Shown one piece after another: positions 34,402 to 44,535 of a stretch of 64,000 bases of DNA. A program made the translations under genes and the position numbers. Below the pieces are notes generated by a model. That model saw nothing but the letters and a program-made list of their open reading frames with translations. It did not search any database and was not told where the DNA came from. Each line of letters starts with the position of its first letter. The stretch's first letter is position 1. This DNA is from JADHUC01 sp964623055. GTDB taxonomy: Bacteria > Planctomycetota > Planctomycetia > Pirellulales > Pirellulaceae. The DNA lies in the NCBI GenBank assembly GCA_964623055.1, contig CAZURK010000003.1:1-64000 (forward strand), written 5' to 3'.

Positions 34402-36657
34402 TCAGTTTGGCTCGGGCCAGTCGAGGTGTTTGTGGAGGAAGGCGAAGGTGGCCCGGCCGTTGATGGCATGACCGCCCTGAAAGCACTCGATTTCGGTTCT
34501 GTCCGTCATGCCGAACTGGGCGTACAGCCAGCGGACTTTGGCATACTCGTGGGCGACCCAGTGGTCGACGGAGACGCGGTCGTGGTGGCCGCGTTCGACC
34601 ATGAAGGGGCGGGGGAAGATGAGGTAGGTCATTTCGGCGTAGTCGAAGGTGTGCCCCAGATTCCAATAGGGCATCTCCCATTCGATGGTTTTCATGAAGC
34701 CGTTGGGGAAATCCGTGGCCGCGACTTTGCGGGTCCATTGGTTGAAATCGCCGGAACAGATGGACAGGCAGTAGTCCTCGAGGATCGAAGGAACGCGCAC
34801 GGCCGTCTCGCCACCGTAGCTGAGGCCGTAGAAGGCAATGCGCTCTGGATCGACGTTGGGTTGCGTCTTGAGCCAGTTGAGGATCTGGCGATGGGAAGCC
34901 GTGATGAATGAGAAGAGCGTGCAACCGAGGGAGTTGGCTTTGCGATCGAGCCAGCGGTAGCGGTCTTCGCCGCGGTACAGATTGTGGGGCGCGAAGGTGA
35001 TGAAGCCACGTTCGGCGAGGCGGGCAGCGAAGTCGTTGTAGGCGGTCTTGTGACCGTCGATGGTATCTCGGGGAAGGCCGCCGCGACCGTGCTGACAGAC
35101 GACGACCGGCCGGCGCTCACCCGGCTTGATGTCTTTGGGAAGAACCAGAACGCCCCAGGCAAACAGCTCGGGATATACGTCGAGGACCACGTCGTAGGCG
35201 GTCCATGTTTCCGTTTCGAGAATCCTGCGACTGCGGGCATTGGGTGGCAGCAGCGGTTCGTCGAACCTGCCGATCGCCTCTTCGTGGAAGCGGCGACGGA
35301 AGTCGTTGCTGGCTTCCACGAACTGGGCGGGGTCGAGCGTAGGATGCTCTTTGTTTGTGGACCATCGTCCGGGACGGAGTCTGGGTTCGGCCTGGTAGAG
35401 AAAGAACTCCTCCCGCACGGTGTCCGATTTGCGGACGAGCGATTGAACGTGGATCTCGAGTTGGCGGAACTGGCGCGCGTGGCGGGCGACCGGGTCGAAA
35501 GATTGCCGGCGGTCTGCGATGAGGGATACCGGTGTTGGAGCAGCTTCCTCCCGGTCGACGACAATCTGCGTGCTGTTTCTGGCCGCCTGCGGAATGCGAC
35601 CGTTTTCCGTCTGGGCCTGTTGGAGATCAAAGGGGGGAACACTGCCCTTCTGATTCTCAATGGCCGGGTTGTTTGCGGGTGTGATCAGCAGGGGACGGGG
35701 AGAGATGAGACTCGCGATTTCGGCGTCCCCAAACTCGCGCAATAGACCGTAAAGGTTGCGGTAGATGGGTTCGGCCCAGATACCTTCTCGGGAGCCAAAA
35801 TAGCCGTGCAGCTCCACCGCTTCGATCCGCGGATCGCTGGCGCCGGCATAGAGAGCAATGAGGGCACCTTCGCCGGTTCCCCCGACACGGACGGTTGCTT
35901 TCGGCGAGTTCTCTTCAATCCAGTCCACAGCGGCGAGGACCTTCTGGACTTCATATCCGATAATATGACGCCCCATGTGAAAGGCTTGGCGGTAGATCCA
36001 TTCGCGATGGGTTTGCTCGGAACGCTTGAGACGGGCGTCATTGCCGTCGGGCCCGAGGTAGATTTTGCGGTTGATCAGTGTGGGGATGATGATGGTCCGG
36101 CCACCACGGGAAGCATGGCGGAGCCGTGACTGGGGGTTAGGATCACCCGCAGCGAGCCCGATGAGTTGTTCGGGAGTCTGATCAGCGTCCGGGACAAAGA
36201 TCGTGTAGCCATCCGACTTCCGCTTTGGCGTAACGAGCAATCCCTCACCGAAGACGCCGTTGAGAGCGGGCCAGCGGACCTGGTGAATCTGAAACTCTTC
36301 GGTTTCGGCAACCAGGGCTGGATTCTGATCGTCGCCGAAACGTTCCAGCGTGATTCGAGCTGCGCGTTCATTGTCGACAACGCCGATGATCCTCTTGAAC
36401 CTCTCGCGATTGGGAGCAATGGATTTCTCGTACGCCTCGGTAGATGAGAAGTCGTAGCGCCAGTACCGGGCACGTTTGCTTTTCGATTCGGCGATCTTGC
36501 GTTCTACAAAGGCGTGGGCGCCGTTCATGAAGCGATCCGCAAGGTCACCGTCGGCCTCGGGCCAAGTCAGAGTCTCCGTGCCGGGCAGCGGCTCGATATC
36601 GTCGGCGACGGTGAGTGGAGAGATGGTGAAGAGGCTAATGATAATAAGGTAGCGCAT
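34402..36657 (-). CDS. Secreted double alpha/beta-hydrolase protein, active C-terminal half
   Basis: Exported protein of 751 residues with a Sec leader (MRYLIIISLFTISPLTVA). The N-terminal hydrolase domain carries VRVGGTGEGALIALYAG, where the nucleophile position of GxSxG is G262, so it appears inactive. The C-terminal domain is complete: RRPVVVCQHGRGGLPRDTI, RIAFYGLSYGGETAVRVPS with nucleophile S613, an aspartate in VERGHHDRVSVDHW, and the histidine in CFQGGHAING. It is a dienelactone-hydrolase/acetyl-xylan-esterase-like enzyme. Length is about twice a single-domain esterase. It converges with the 32197-34227 gene, which has the opposite active half. Confidence 0.8.
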   Translation of the reverse strand: MRYLIIISLFTISPLTVADDIEPLPGTETLTWPEADGDLADRFMNGAHAFVERKIAESKSKRARYWRYDFSSTEAYEKSIAPNRERFKRIIGVVDNERAARITLERFGDDQNPALVAETEEFQIHQVRWPALNGVFGEGLLVTPKRKSDGYTIFVPDADQTPEQLIGLAAGDPNPQSRLRHASRGGRTIIIPTLINRKIYLGPDGNDARLKRSEQTHREWIYRQAFHMGRHIIGYEVQKVLAAVDWIEENSPKATVRVGGTGEGALIALYAGASDPRIEAVELHGYFGSREGIWAEPIYRNLYGLLREFGDAEIASLISPRPLLITPANNPAIENQKGSVPPFDLQQAQTENGRIPQAARNSTQIVVDREEAAPTPVSLIADRRQSFDPVARHARQFRQLEIHVQSLVRKSDTVREEFFLYQAEPRLRPGRWSTNKEHPTLDPAQFVEASNDFRRRFHEEAIGRFDEPLLPPNARSRRILETETWTAYDVVLDVYPELFAWGVLVLPKDIKPGERRPVVVCQHGRGGLPRDTIDGHKTAYNDFAARLAERGFITFAPHNLYRGEDRYRWLDRKANSLGCTLFSFITASHRQILNWLKTQPNVDPERIAFYGLSYGGETAVRVPSILEDYCLSICSGDFNQWTRKVAATDFPNGFMKTIEWEMPYWNLGHTFDYAEMTYLIFPRPFMVERGHHDRVSVDHWVAHEYAKVRWLYAQFGMTDRTEIECFQGGHAINGRATFAFLHKHLDWPEPN

Positions 36658-36915
36658 GGCGAACGGCTCCGAGAATGCGAGTCATGCATTGTATACCGCG
36701 CCCGGTTTCAATTGTCCGCTGCAGTCCCGCTTTCAGGCGAAAAATGGTCGGAACAGGTTCATGTGCCCCGCGGATAGTGGCAGAATGATATCCGGAATCG
36801 TCTCGATAGACGGTACCTTGCCTAATCTAATGCACATCGACCGTTTGACGAACGCCGAGTGCCGTGCACCGATTTGTAATCTTTGCCAGAGGGCCCTTCG
36901 AAGCGAGATCACGCC
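36658..36915. other. Divergent intergenic region
   Basis: About 260 bases between two divergent secreted-protein genes. No gene or repeat was recognised; it should contain both promoters. Confidence 0.35.
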
Positions 36916-38511
36916 ATGACCCGTTCCAAGCCGAGACTCGTCACGCTCCTGTTGGCCGCACTCGCTACTGCCGTTGCGTCCGCCGCCTCGCCGCCCGGTC
37001 GCTGGGAGTTGGCTCGTGAGAAGGCTGACATCCACCGCTTTTCGACCTTGTTCACCGCCCGGCAGGTCACCGAAGACTTGGCGACCGATGGGCTGATCGA
37101 CGAGGCGATCGACTGGTGCAAGGCGATGGGAATTACGAAGGTCTACCTGGAGACATTTCGTAGTCGACACCAGGTCGCGCCCAAAACGATCGCTCACGCG
37201 CGAGACCGTTTCCGCCAAGCGGAATTCATAGTCTCCGGCTGCGTGACCACCACGCAGATCGGCAAGATCTCTACAGGCTGGAAGCTAATCTCCTGCTACA
37301 GCAACGCCGCAACGCAAAAACAGACCCGTGAGATATTCGAGTTCACCGCGAAGCTGTTCGACGAGATCATGATCGACGATTTCTGGTTCACCGATTGTTC
37401 CTGCAAAGAGTGTCGCGAAGCGCGTGAGGCGAAAAAGGTGAGCGTCGATGATCGCGTCTGGCCCGTGGACGGCGGGGAGTGGTCGGACTATCGCTGCGAG
37501 CTGATGGCCTGCGTATCGCAGAAGCTGGTCTTGGAGGCGGCCCGGCAAGTCAATCCTGATGTGAAGGTCATCATCAAATACCCGCACTGGTACGACAACT
37601 TCCAAGAGCGTGGTTACGACGTGATACGACAGACCGGCGATTTCGACATCATTTGGGTCGGCACCGAGATTCGTGACGAGCACAACGAGCGGTGGGGCGG
37701 CCGGGGGCGATCGACGGCGTATTTCCTTCAGTCGTGGCTGGAGGGGATCGGCGATGACAAGTGCGGCGGTGGATGGTACGACACACTGGGCACGACGCCG
37801 GCGACGTACTTGAGCCAGGCTCGCCAGACGATTCTCGGCGGAGCGCGCGAATCCATGCTGTTCAACGCCGGATACCTGCGATCGCGCGACACAGGCCCCG
37901 ACGATGCGGCCGCGCTCCGAGCCGCGCTGCCGGGGTTGCTCGATCTGGCCGCTAACGCGAGCTGCCGGTCGCTGGTCGGCATGGCGATGTACAAGCCGCC
38001 CAACAGCTCCGGCGACAAGGAACGACGCGTGTTCGAGCACGTTGGCATGCTCGGAATCCCCTTCGTCACTTGCTCGCAGTTTCCTGCCGACGCTCCCGCT
38101 GCGTTTTTCTCCATCCACGCTTTGCACGATCCGACATTCGTTCGGCAACTTGATGCCTATTTGCGGAACGGCCGACCGGCGCTGATCACCGACGGCTTGG
38201 CCCAACGTCTAAACGGGCGCGTGAACCTCGATCGGCAGAACGCCCATGTGTTGCCCGTCAACGGAGATCCCAAGACGGTCTGGACTCTTCCCGCCGAACG
38301 TATAGACGCGCTCCGGACGGCGATGCTTTGGCCATTCGATGTCCGCTTTGAAGGACCGGCTCGCACGGCACTATACCTATTCGACGATGGTAGTTGGGTC
38401 ATGGAGAGCTTTCATGACGTGCCGATCGAGGTTGCGATCAACGATCAAGCGGTTGTCATCGAGGCCAACGGTTGGGCTCAATCTTGGCGACGAGCTAGTT
38501 CGCCGAACTAA
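36916..38511 (+). CDS. Secreted barrel-like protein with a CxCxxC cluster
   Basis: Exported protein of 531 residues from ATG 36916 (MTRSKPRLVTLLLAALATAVASAAS leader; an upstream in-frame start at 36883 adds a poor extension). The N-terminal half reads like a TIM barrel: LIDEAIDWCKAMGITKVYLE, then FDEIMIDDFWFTDCSCKECREAR with C161, C163 and C166, VNPDVKVIIKYPHWYDN, DFDIIWVGTEIRDE. The C-terminal part (FFSIHALHDP, ALYLFDDGSWVMESFHDVPIEVAIN) is beta-rich. The CxCxxC sits where DUF4838 proteins, including the one at 39560-42039, carry CKCEAC, which hints at a structural metal site and a distant relationship. The activity is not known. Confidence 0.65.
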   Translation: MTRSKPRLVTLLLAALATAVASAASPPGRWELAREKADIHRFSTLFTARQVTEDLATDGLIDEAIDWCKAMGITKVYLETFRSRHQVAPKTIAHARDRFRQAEFIVSGCVTTTQIGKISTGWKLISCYSNAATQKQTREIFEFTAKLFDEIMIDDFWFTDCSCKECREAREAKKVSVDDRVWPVDGGEWSDYRCELMACVSQKLVLEAARQVNPDVKVIIKYPHWYDNFQERGYDVIRQTGDFDIIWVGTEIRDEHNERWGGRGRSTAYFLQSWLEGIGDDKCGGGWYDTLGTTPATYLSQARQTILGGARESMLFNAGYLRSRDTGPDDAAALRAALPGLLDLAANASCRSLVGMAMYKPPNSSGDKERRVFEHVGMLGIPFVTCSQFPADAPAAFFSIHALHDPTFVRQLDAYLRNGRPALITDGLAQRLNGRVNLDRQNAHVLPVNGDPKTVWTLPAERIDALRTAMLWPFDVRFEGPARTALYLFDDGSWVMESFHDVPIEVAINDQAVVIEANGWAQSWRRASSPN

Positions 38512-38661
38512 GCGTGGGTACGCGTGCAATCGAACGCTAGCCGAAGCTGGGCCAATGCACGCCGAGCCTGCGACGGGTGCTTTCTCTCCGATCTTTCGTT
38601 CTTCCGAGGGACGAAGGATGGTATGCTGGTATCGTCCGCTTTGGTCGATGGGATTGCTGCC

Positions 38662-39294
38662 ATGCCCGCGTCCACCCCCAGACGCCGACGATTTCGATTC
38701 AGCCTTCGGACGCTGCTGATCGTGGTCGTGTTGTTGAGCTTGCCGCTCGGGTGGTTTGCCTTGAAGATGCGACAAGCTGAACGACAGCGAAAGGCGGTGG
38801 AGGCGATTAGGGAAGTGGGGGGATGGGTTGGCTATGATTACCAGCGCACCGAGGATGGAGTTGTAGAAACGTGGAGAGAACCGCCTGCCCCTGCATGGCT
38901 GAGGGAACTAATTGGGGACGATTTCTTTTCGGAAGCCACTGGCGTCTATGCTTATGGTACAAACGCTGGGGATGTGGTCTTGGAGCATCTCAAGGGGCTG
39001 CCAAGACTCGAATGGCTGAGTATTTCTGGCAGGCAAATCACGGATGCTAGGCTGAAACATCTCAAGGGACTGACAGGACTCGATTGGCTGGTGCTTTCCG
39101 GCACGGAGGTTAGGGATGGCGGGCTTGTGCATCTCAGGGGACTGACGGAACTCAAATACCTGAACCTCACCGCTACACACGTCACGGAGGAAGGTATCGA
39201 GGAGCTTCGGAAGGCCCTCCCGAATTGTAAGATAATCTGGGAAGAGGAAATCGCCCCAACAACGACCCCAAAGACCAACCTTGACCAAAACTAA
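38662..39294 (+). CDS. Planctomycete membrane-anchored leucine-rich-repeat protein
   Basis: Protein of 210 residues. It opens with the typical RRRRFRFSLRTLLIVVVLLSLPLGWFALKM: a basic stretch, then a single membrane span, placing the rest outside the cytoplasm. A linker is followed by about three LRR units (LPRLEWLSISGRQITDARLKHLKGL, LTGLDWLVLSGTEVRDGGLVHLRGL, LTELKYLNLTATHVTEEGIEELRKAL). ATG 38662 is chosen because the family begins there; the frame is open back to 38524. These are common, rapidly duplicating planctomycete proteins of unknown function. A decayed second copy of the N-terminus follows directly. Confidence 0.8.
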   Translation: MPASTPRRRRFRFSLRTLLIVVVLLSLPLGWFALKMRQAERQRKAVEAIREVGGWVGYDYQRTEDGVVETWREPPAPAWLRELIGDDFFSEATGVYAYGTNAGDVVLEHLKGLPRLEWLSISGRQITDARLKHLKGLTGLDWLVLSGTEVRDGGLVHLRGLTELKYLNLTATHVTEEGIEELRKALPNCKIIWEEEIAPTTTPKTNLDQN

Positions 39295-39300
39295 CTCCAA

Positions 39301-39394
39301 CCCCAGACGCCGACGATTTCGTTTCGGCTCGCGGACGCTGGCGGTCCGATCCTCGGGCCTTTCAAGGCAGCTCTCCGAAAGGTTACAGTTTTGA
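39301..39394 (+). pseudogene. Remnant N-terminus of a second LRR-family gene
   Basis: Bases 39301-39340 match 38676-38715 at about 35 of 40 positions. They encode PRRRRFRFGSRTL, the family's opening, but the membrane span is lost and the frame ends at TGA 39392-39394. It lies directly after the intact LRR gene, so it looks like the debris of a tandem duplication. Confidence 0.65.
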
Positions 39395-39559
39395 AAACCG
39401 TGCTCTCGGGGGTTACAGGCTACAGATCGCAAGAGACACAACAAGAACAAGTATCAAATGCGGTTTTTAGGGTTGGCTTCCGCCCCATACGGCACGTTGG
39501 AAACGTGCCCCACAGTCGATATGTGATAGTAATTGATACGCCGATCTAAGGAGATTGTC

Positions 39560-42039
39560 GTGGCCACGACACTGACTCGACATGCCATGATCACGGTGGC
39601 CGTCTATTTTGCCGGGACGTCGGCATTGTCGGCGGCGACGCTGGCGACTGACGGTAAGCCGCAGATGACCATCGTGTTGGCCGAGGGCGCGATTCCCGCC
39701 GAACGCACGGCAGCTAAGGAATTGGCGAGTTACCTCGGCAAAGTTGCCGGTGGGAAGTTCACCGTCGTGGGGGGGGGGGGGGCCCCGCCCGGGGGGGGGC
39801 GGGGGGGGGGGGGCCCCGCCCGGGGGCGCCCCCACAGGNNNNNNNNNNCCCGGCAAACGTGGCGGGGGGCATGTCCCCGGGGGGCGGGGGGGGGCCCCCC
39901 CCCCCGGGACCGTGCCTGTACGTTGGGCCCACGGCCTTTGCCCGCAAACAGGGGTTGGACGCGAGCACTTGGGGTCCGGAACGCTGGGCGCTGCGAAACG
40001 TCGGAGCGGACCTGGTGCTCGTGGGTGGGCGTCCGCGCGGGACTCTGTATGCGGTCTACCGCTTTCTTGAAGATCAGATCGGCGTGCGTTGGTGGAACGC
40101 TTTTGAGGAGCACGTGCCCCAGCGACCAACTCTGGAGGTACCGTCCTTGGACCGTCAAGGCGAGCCGCGATTCCGCTACCGCGACATCTATCTCTTGTAT
40201 GCCCACGACGGCGGCCGGTTCGCCGCCCGCAATCGGCTCAATGGCCAGGGCTTTGGGGCGCTGGATGTGACCCTGGGCGGCGGAGTCTATTACGGACCGC
40301 CCAACGGCGTGCATACCTTCAATTTCTACATTCCGCCCAAGGAGTACTTCGATAAGCACCCCGAGTGGTTTTCACTGGTCGGCGGCAAGCGGACTGCCGA
40401 GCGGGCGCAGCTCTGCCTGACCAACCCGGACCTGCGGGCTGCCGTGGTGGAGAAGCTCCAGGGCTACCTCGAGCAGTCGCGCGCCGCAGCCCAGAAGGCC
40501 GGACGCGCTGCCCCGCTGGATTTCGATATTTCTCAGAACGACTGGGGCGGGATGTGTAAGTGCGAAGCGTGCCAGGCCATCGCCAAACGGGAAGGATCGG
40601 AGTCGGGACCGCTGATGGACTTTCTGAATCACGTAGCCGACGCGGTGCGCGACAAGTACCCGGAAATCCGGATCAACACGTTGGCCTATCAGATGACCGA
40701 GGACCCGCCGAAAACGCTACGGCCGCGGGACAACGTGCTGCCGCGGCTGTGCGACACGAACGCCAATCTGCTGCGTCCCATTACGCATGCTGACAATCGC
40801 AAGTTTGCCGAGCGATTGGCCACCTGGGGCCGGATAACCAAGCAGTTGCGGATTTGGGATTACGCTGTCACCTATAGGCCGCACCCCGGCCTGCCGTTGC
40901 CCACCGTCCACACCTACGCGCCCGACTACCGCTACTTTGCCGAGCATAACGTCGAGGGCGTATTCACCGAGCACGAATACGCGGTTCTGGGCGACCTGCG
41001 CGACCTGAAGATCTGGATGATGATCAAACTGTTGGAGGACCCGTACCGCGATGAAGCGGCCTTGTTGGTGGACTTCACGGACGGGTTCTACGGCCCGGCC
41101 GGCCCAATCGTGCGCCGCTATCTGGCGGATTTGCAGGCGACCGCCGAGTCGGCCAACGCGACCGTGAACTGGTTCCCGCCGTTGTCGCAGTACACCTACC
41201 TGACGCTGGAATTCCTCCGGCGCGCCCAGGCCACGTTCGACAAAGCCGAGGCGGCTGTCTGCGCCGACCCGGTACCGCTGCGCCGAGTGCGCCACGCACG
41301 GCTGCCGGTGGATCGCGCCTGTCTGGTCCTCTGGCCCAAGCTGATGCGCCAGTGGACGGCGTCCGACGGGCAACCGGAACAGATTCCCTTGGGCCGCGCG
41401 GCGATTGCGGCCCGCTGCCGCGAAACATGGCTGGCGCAGATCGACCTGCGATTCCCGGCGTCGCAACGTGCGGCTGAGCGTGCGAAGGCCGAAGCGGAAT
41501 TGACGCCGCTGTTGGCGCGTCCGGCCGTGGTTCCAGTGGCGGAGCGGTTCCGCAACCTGCCGCCCAAGGACGTGTTCGATTTCACGGCCGAGCAGTCCTC
41601 GAACTGGAAAGACCAAGCCAAACGCATACCGGACACGGAAGCGGAATCAGGCATCACGAACCGGTTGGAGCTTTCCGACGAGGAGATGGAGAAGTACAAG
41701 CTGCCGATGGGCTGGGGCGCTTACGCCCCGACGGGCAAGCAGTTCCTCGAGTCGGCCACGATTCGGCCGGAGGACGTCCCCGGACCGGGCTACCACTGGT
41801 ACAAGCTAGCGCCGGTCGCTGTTCCGCCATCTACCTACGTCTATTTCTTCTGGAGCTGGATTATCCAGTTCCCCATCGAATCGGCCGGCGATGCGTCGCG
41901 ACCGGACGAAAAGTTCCAGGTCTGGGCATGTATCAAGTTCGAAGGCCCCGGCTTCCCGCACGGCAAGCCGGGGCAAAAGAACGCGATTTGCGTCGAACGC
42001 GTGATCGTGGTGCGTTCGCCGACGACATCTACGGACTAA
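39560..42039 (+). CDS. DUF4838 secreted protein, interrupted by an assembly gap
   Basis: Exported protein of about 825 residues, with GTG 39560 supported by AAGGAG at 39548-39553 and a leader through SALSAA. The N-domain (MTIVLAEGAIPAERTAAKELASYLGKVAGGKF) is the alpha/beta domain shared by many GH N-termini. After the damaged stretch it resumes with GRPRGTLYAVYRFLEDQIGVRWW and the DUF4838 block: HPEWFSLVGGKRTAERAQLCLTNPDLR, SQNDWGGMCKCEACQ (cysteine cluster at 40555-40572), and GVFTEHEYAVLGDLRDLKIWMM. The two halves are in different frames only because of ten Ns and corrupted G/C runs at about 39770-39905; a true frameshift cannot be inferred. Catalytic residues are not established for this family. 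Confidence 0.75.
39770..39905. other. Assembly gap (10 Ns at 39839-39848) in unreliable poly-G/poly-C sequence
   Basis: Long runs of G and C flank ten undetermined bases inside the DUF4838 gene. No coding sense can be recovered from this stretch in any frame, while good coding sequence stops at its left edge and resumes at its right edge. It is best treated as missing or wrong sequence, not biology. Confidence 0.9.
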
Positions 42040-42162
42040 CAAGAAGGACTGGTGGACGGCGTGACGTGTCGTGGGGCTGAAGGTGTCGCTGGATTGCCAG
42101 GGAATCTGCCTGTACACTGCTTGCTTCCGAGCCAACCATTTCACAAGTGGGAGGTTGTTGGC

Positions 42163-44535
42163 ATGCGACATCTCCAGGCCGTGTTCATCAACGTCAGTCT
42201 GCTGCTGTGGGCTGCAGCCTTCGGCTCCGTTGCCGCTGCGTCCCAGGTGGTCTGGTCCGAGGAGGCAGAGAAGTCTGCAAGGCCGAGCGGCATGCGGTTT
42301 GGCACCGCCGTTGCGGAGGACGCCGCGGCTTCGGACGGCATGACCGTGCGCATTCCGTACGACGCCCGCGCCAAAGGCTGGAATATGGTCTATAGCGCGC
42401 CCCGGATGGAGATGCGCGGGCAGGTCCTGTTCACCTTCTGGCTCCGTGCAGAGAACCTGCCACCACTTACGCCGGGATTCATGCTGACCCTGGTCGCCCA
42501 CGACAAAGAGACCGGCGAATGGGCCTTTCACCGTCAAACCCGCGTCTACGGCGCAAACCTGCAGACGCAGGGCTACACGCCGATCACCCTGACCCTGGAC
42601 GTGCCTTGGACCGCCGACACCTACGGTCCGGAAGTCATCCTCCAATGGGACGCGCCTCCCGAGGACGTTACGCCGGTCATGTATTTGGACAAGACCGAGA
42701 TCGCGGCCCCGGTTTTCGACGCTCCGCGCATCCTGGGAGTTTCGCCTGCGAAGATTCGCTACCGGCCTCTCGATGAGGTGACTGTGGTCACCTCGCTGGT
42801 CAATCCCACCGCCGCAGCGATCGAGGGGACGCTGGTGGGCGAAGAGGTTCGCGCCGCGGATACGCGCCGGGAAGTCTTCCGGGAGAACGTCACCCTCGCC
42901 GCCGGGGAAGAAAAGAAGGTGACCTGCTCCTACTCGCTCGGCGCCGAGGAGTACGGGCGCGAGATCCGTGTGAGGCTGCTGGTGGGCGGCAGGGCGGTCG
43001 CCAGTGGGCGAGACTTTTTCGCGGTCTCCAAGCTCCCGCTGTGGGTCGCTGGCGGCGCGAGCGGTGACCGTTCCTTCTGGGCCGGCCGCAGCGGCCGCGG
43101 CAGTTTCTACGTCGCCCCCGCTTCTGGCCACGATTCCTGGCGCGGCGTGCAATACTGGAAGAAGATGCGACGCTTCTATTTCGAGTTCTTCTCATGGGCT
43201 CCGGGCGACATCTCCGACTTGGCTCCCGCCGAGGACCTCTTCCCCGGCGGCGAGGGATGTCTGACCTTTCGCAGCCGGCAAACCATCATCCAGCAGAACC
43301 GGATGCTCAAGTCTGTCGGCATGTGGCCAGTCTCGTACGTCAACGGGACCTGCTGGGCCGAATCGGGCTACAAGCTCTTTCAGCAGCACCCGGAGTGGTT
43401 CCTGTACGACGCAAACGGTGAAATCGGCGGCTACGAGATGGACGGCCGCGAGCTTTACCGCCGCAAAGACGATGCTGACTTCGACCCCAAGACCTACAAC
43501 CACATCTTCTTCCAGGCGTGCTTGAACCACTCCCTGCCCGCCGTGCAGGAGTATGTGGCCCGGCAGTTCATCAACTGCGGCAAGGTCATGGGCTTTGCCG
43601 GTGTTCGCCTGGATGTCCGCTACCTGGAGGTCTACCCTGGCGAACGCGGCTTTGACGGCAAGGAAATCGCTGCCACCTACCCCGAGGCCGACCGTATCAG
43701 CGCCGCGTCTGTCAGGCGCATCAAGGCGCTGGTGCGCAAGGAACTTCCCGACTTCACGTTCGGCTACAACTACGCCGCGCCTGAAGAGGTCAAGGACATG
43801 ATGGAGACCTTCCGCGAGCGCTGCGAGGGCGGGGCGTGGATGCTCGACGAATTGCCCTGCACCTACCAGGAGAAAAGTTCGCCTTATCACATCTGGAAGG
43901 CCTACGTGCGCCGTATGATGTCGTGGGGGGATCAGGTCAACAAGCTCGGCGGCGTTTACAATCCCTATGATTTCAATCGCGGGAGCATGGAGTACCCCAT
44001 CGACCTCATCTACTCGGCCATCTTCCGCATCATTTGCGGCGGCCGGGACTACGGCGGCTGGTACTACAACTCGCGTCTGCCGATCGGCGACTACGGTGCT
44101 TTTACCACGCGATTCAGCGAGTATCTGCACAACACGAACCGCGACTGGATCGCTGAGTTCAAAGGTGAGGTGGACGTCAAATCAGCCGCCCCGCTGTGGT
44201 GGCGCGACATGTGCTTCTGGACTCGCGCGAGCGACGGCCGCAAATTCCTGCAGGTGAATCTCGTCAACCCGCCCAAGGTCGCCGAGGTCATGGAGAATCC
44301 CCGCTCGGAGATCAATCCCCCAGTGCAGAACATCACCGTGATCTGCTCGCCCTCCGAAGGACAGAAGCCCACGGCCGCCTACCTGCTGATGAGCGAGCCG
44401 TTCGAGTTGACAGGCCTGAACGAGGTCCAAGTCGTGAAGCTCGATCTCGTTGACGCGGGCGACGGCCGCATGGCCGTCACCGTGCCCAGCGTACTCTTCT
44501 GGAAGATGGTCGTGTTTCAGTTCGAGGAGCCATGA
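42163..44535 (+). CDS. Secreted barrel-containing protein, possible glycoside hydrolase
   Basis: Exported protein of 790 residues from ATG 42163 (GGGAGG at 42149-42154, leader MRHLQAVFINVSLLLWAAAFGSVAAA). An N-terminal beta-sandwich (VRIPYDARAKGWNMVYSAPRMEMRGQVLFTFWLRA) and an Ig-like segment precede a barrel: QNRMLKSVGMWPVSYVNGTCW, VMGFAGVRLDVRYLEVYP, KELPDFTFGYNYAAPEEV, CEGGAWMLDELPC. VRLDVRY and WMLDELP carry acidic residues in positions typical of barrel glycosidases; GH66-like or a related clan is possible but not shown. It is coupled to the next gene by an ATGA overlap at 44532-44535. Confidence 0.65.
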   Translation: MRHLQAVFINVSLLLWAAAFGSVAAASQVVWSEEAEKSARPSGMRFGTAVAEDAAASDGMTVRIPYDARAKGWNMVYSAPRMEMRGQVLFTFWLRAENLPPLTPGFMLTLVAHDKETGEWAFHRQTRVYGANLQTQGYTPITLTLDVPWTADTYGPEVILQWDAPPEDVTPVMYLDKTEIAAPVFDAPRILGVSPAKIRYRPLDEVTVVTSLVNPTAAAIEGTLVGEEVRAADTRREVFRENVTLAAGEEKKVTCSYSLGAEEYGREIRVRLLVGGRAVASGRDFFAVSKLPLWVAGGASGDRSFWAGRSGRGSFYVAPASGHDSWRGVQYWKKMRRFYFEFFSWAPGDISDLAPAEDLFPGGEGCLTFRSRQTIIQQNRMLKSVGMWPVSYVNGTCWAESGYKLFQQHPEWFLYDANGEIGGYEMDGRELYRRKDDADFDPKTYNHIFFQACLNHSLPAVQEYVARQFINCGKVMGFAGVRLDVRYLEVYPGERGFDGKEIAATYPEADRISAASVRRIKALVRKELPDFTFGYNYAAPEEVKDMMETFRERCEGGAWMLDELPCTYQEKSSPYHIWKAYVRRMMSWGDQVNKLGGVYNPYDFNRGSMEYPIDLIYSAIFRIICGGRDYGGWYYNSRLPIGDYGAFTTRFSEYLHNTNRDWIAEFKGEVDVKSAAPLWWRDMCFWTRASDGRKFLQVNLVNPPKVAEVMENPRSEINPPVQNITVICSPSEGQKPTAAYLLMSEPFELTGLNEVQVVKLDLVDAGDGRMAVTVPSVLFWKMVVFQFEEP

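Noticed and set aside
39859..42039. Separate gene starting at 39859
   Set aside because: The apparent start lies in corrupted G/C sequence at the assembly gap; it is the continuation of the gene from 39560.
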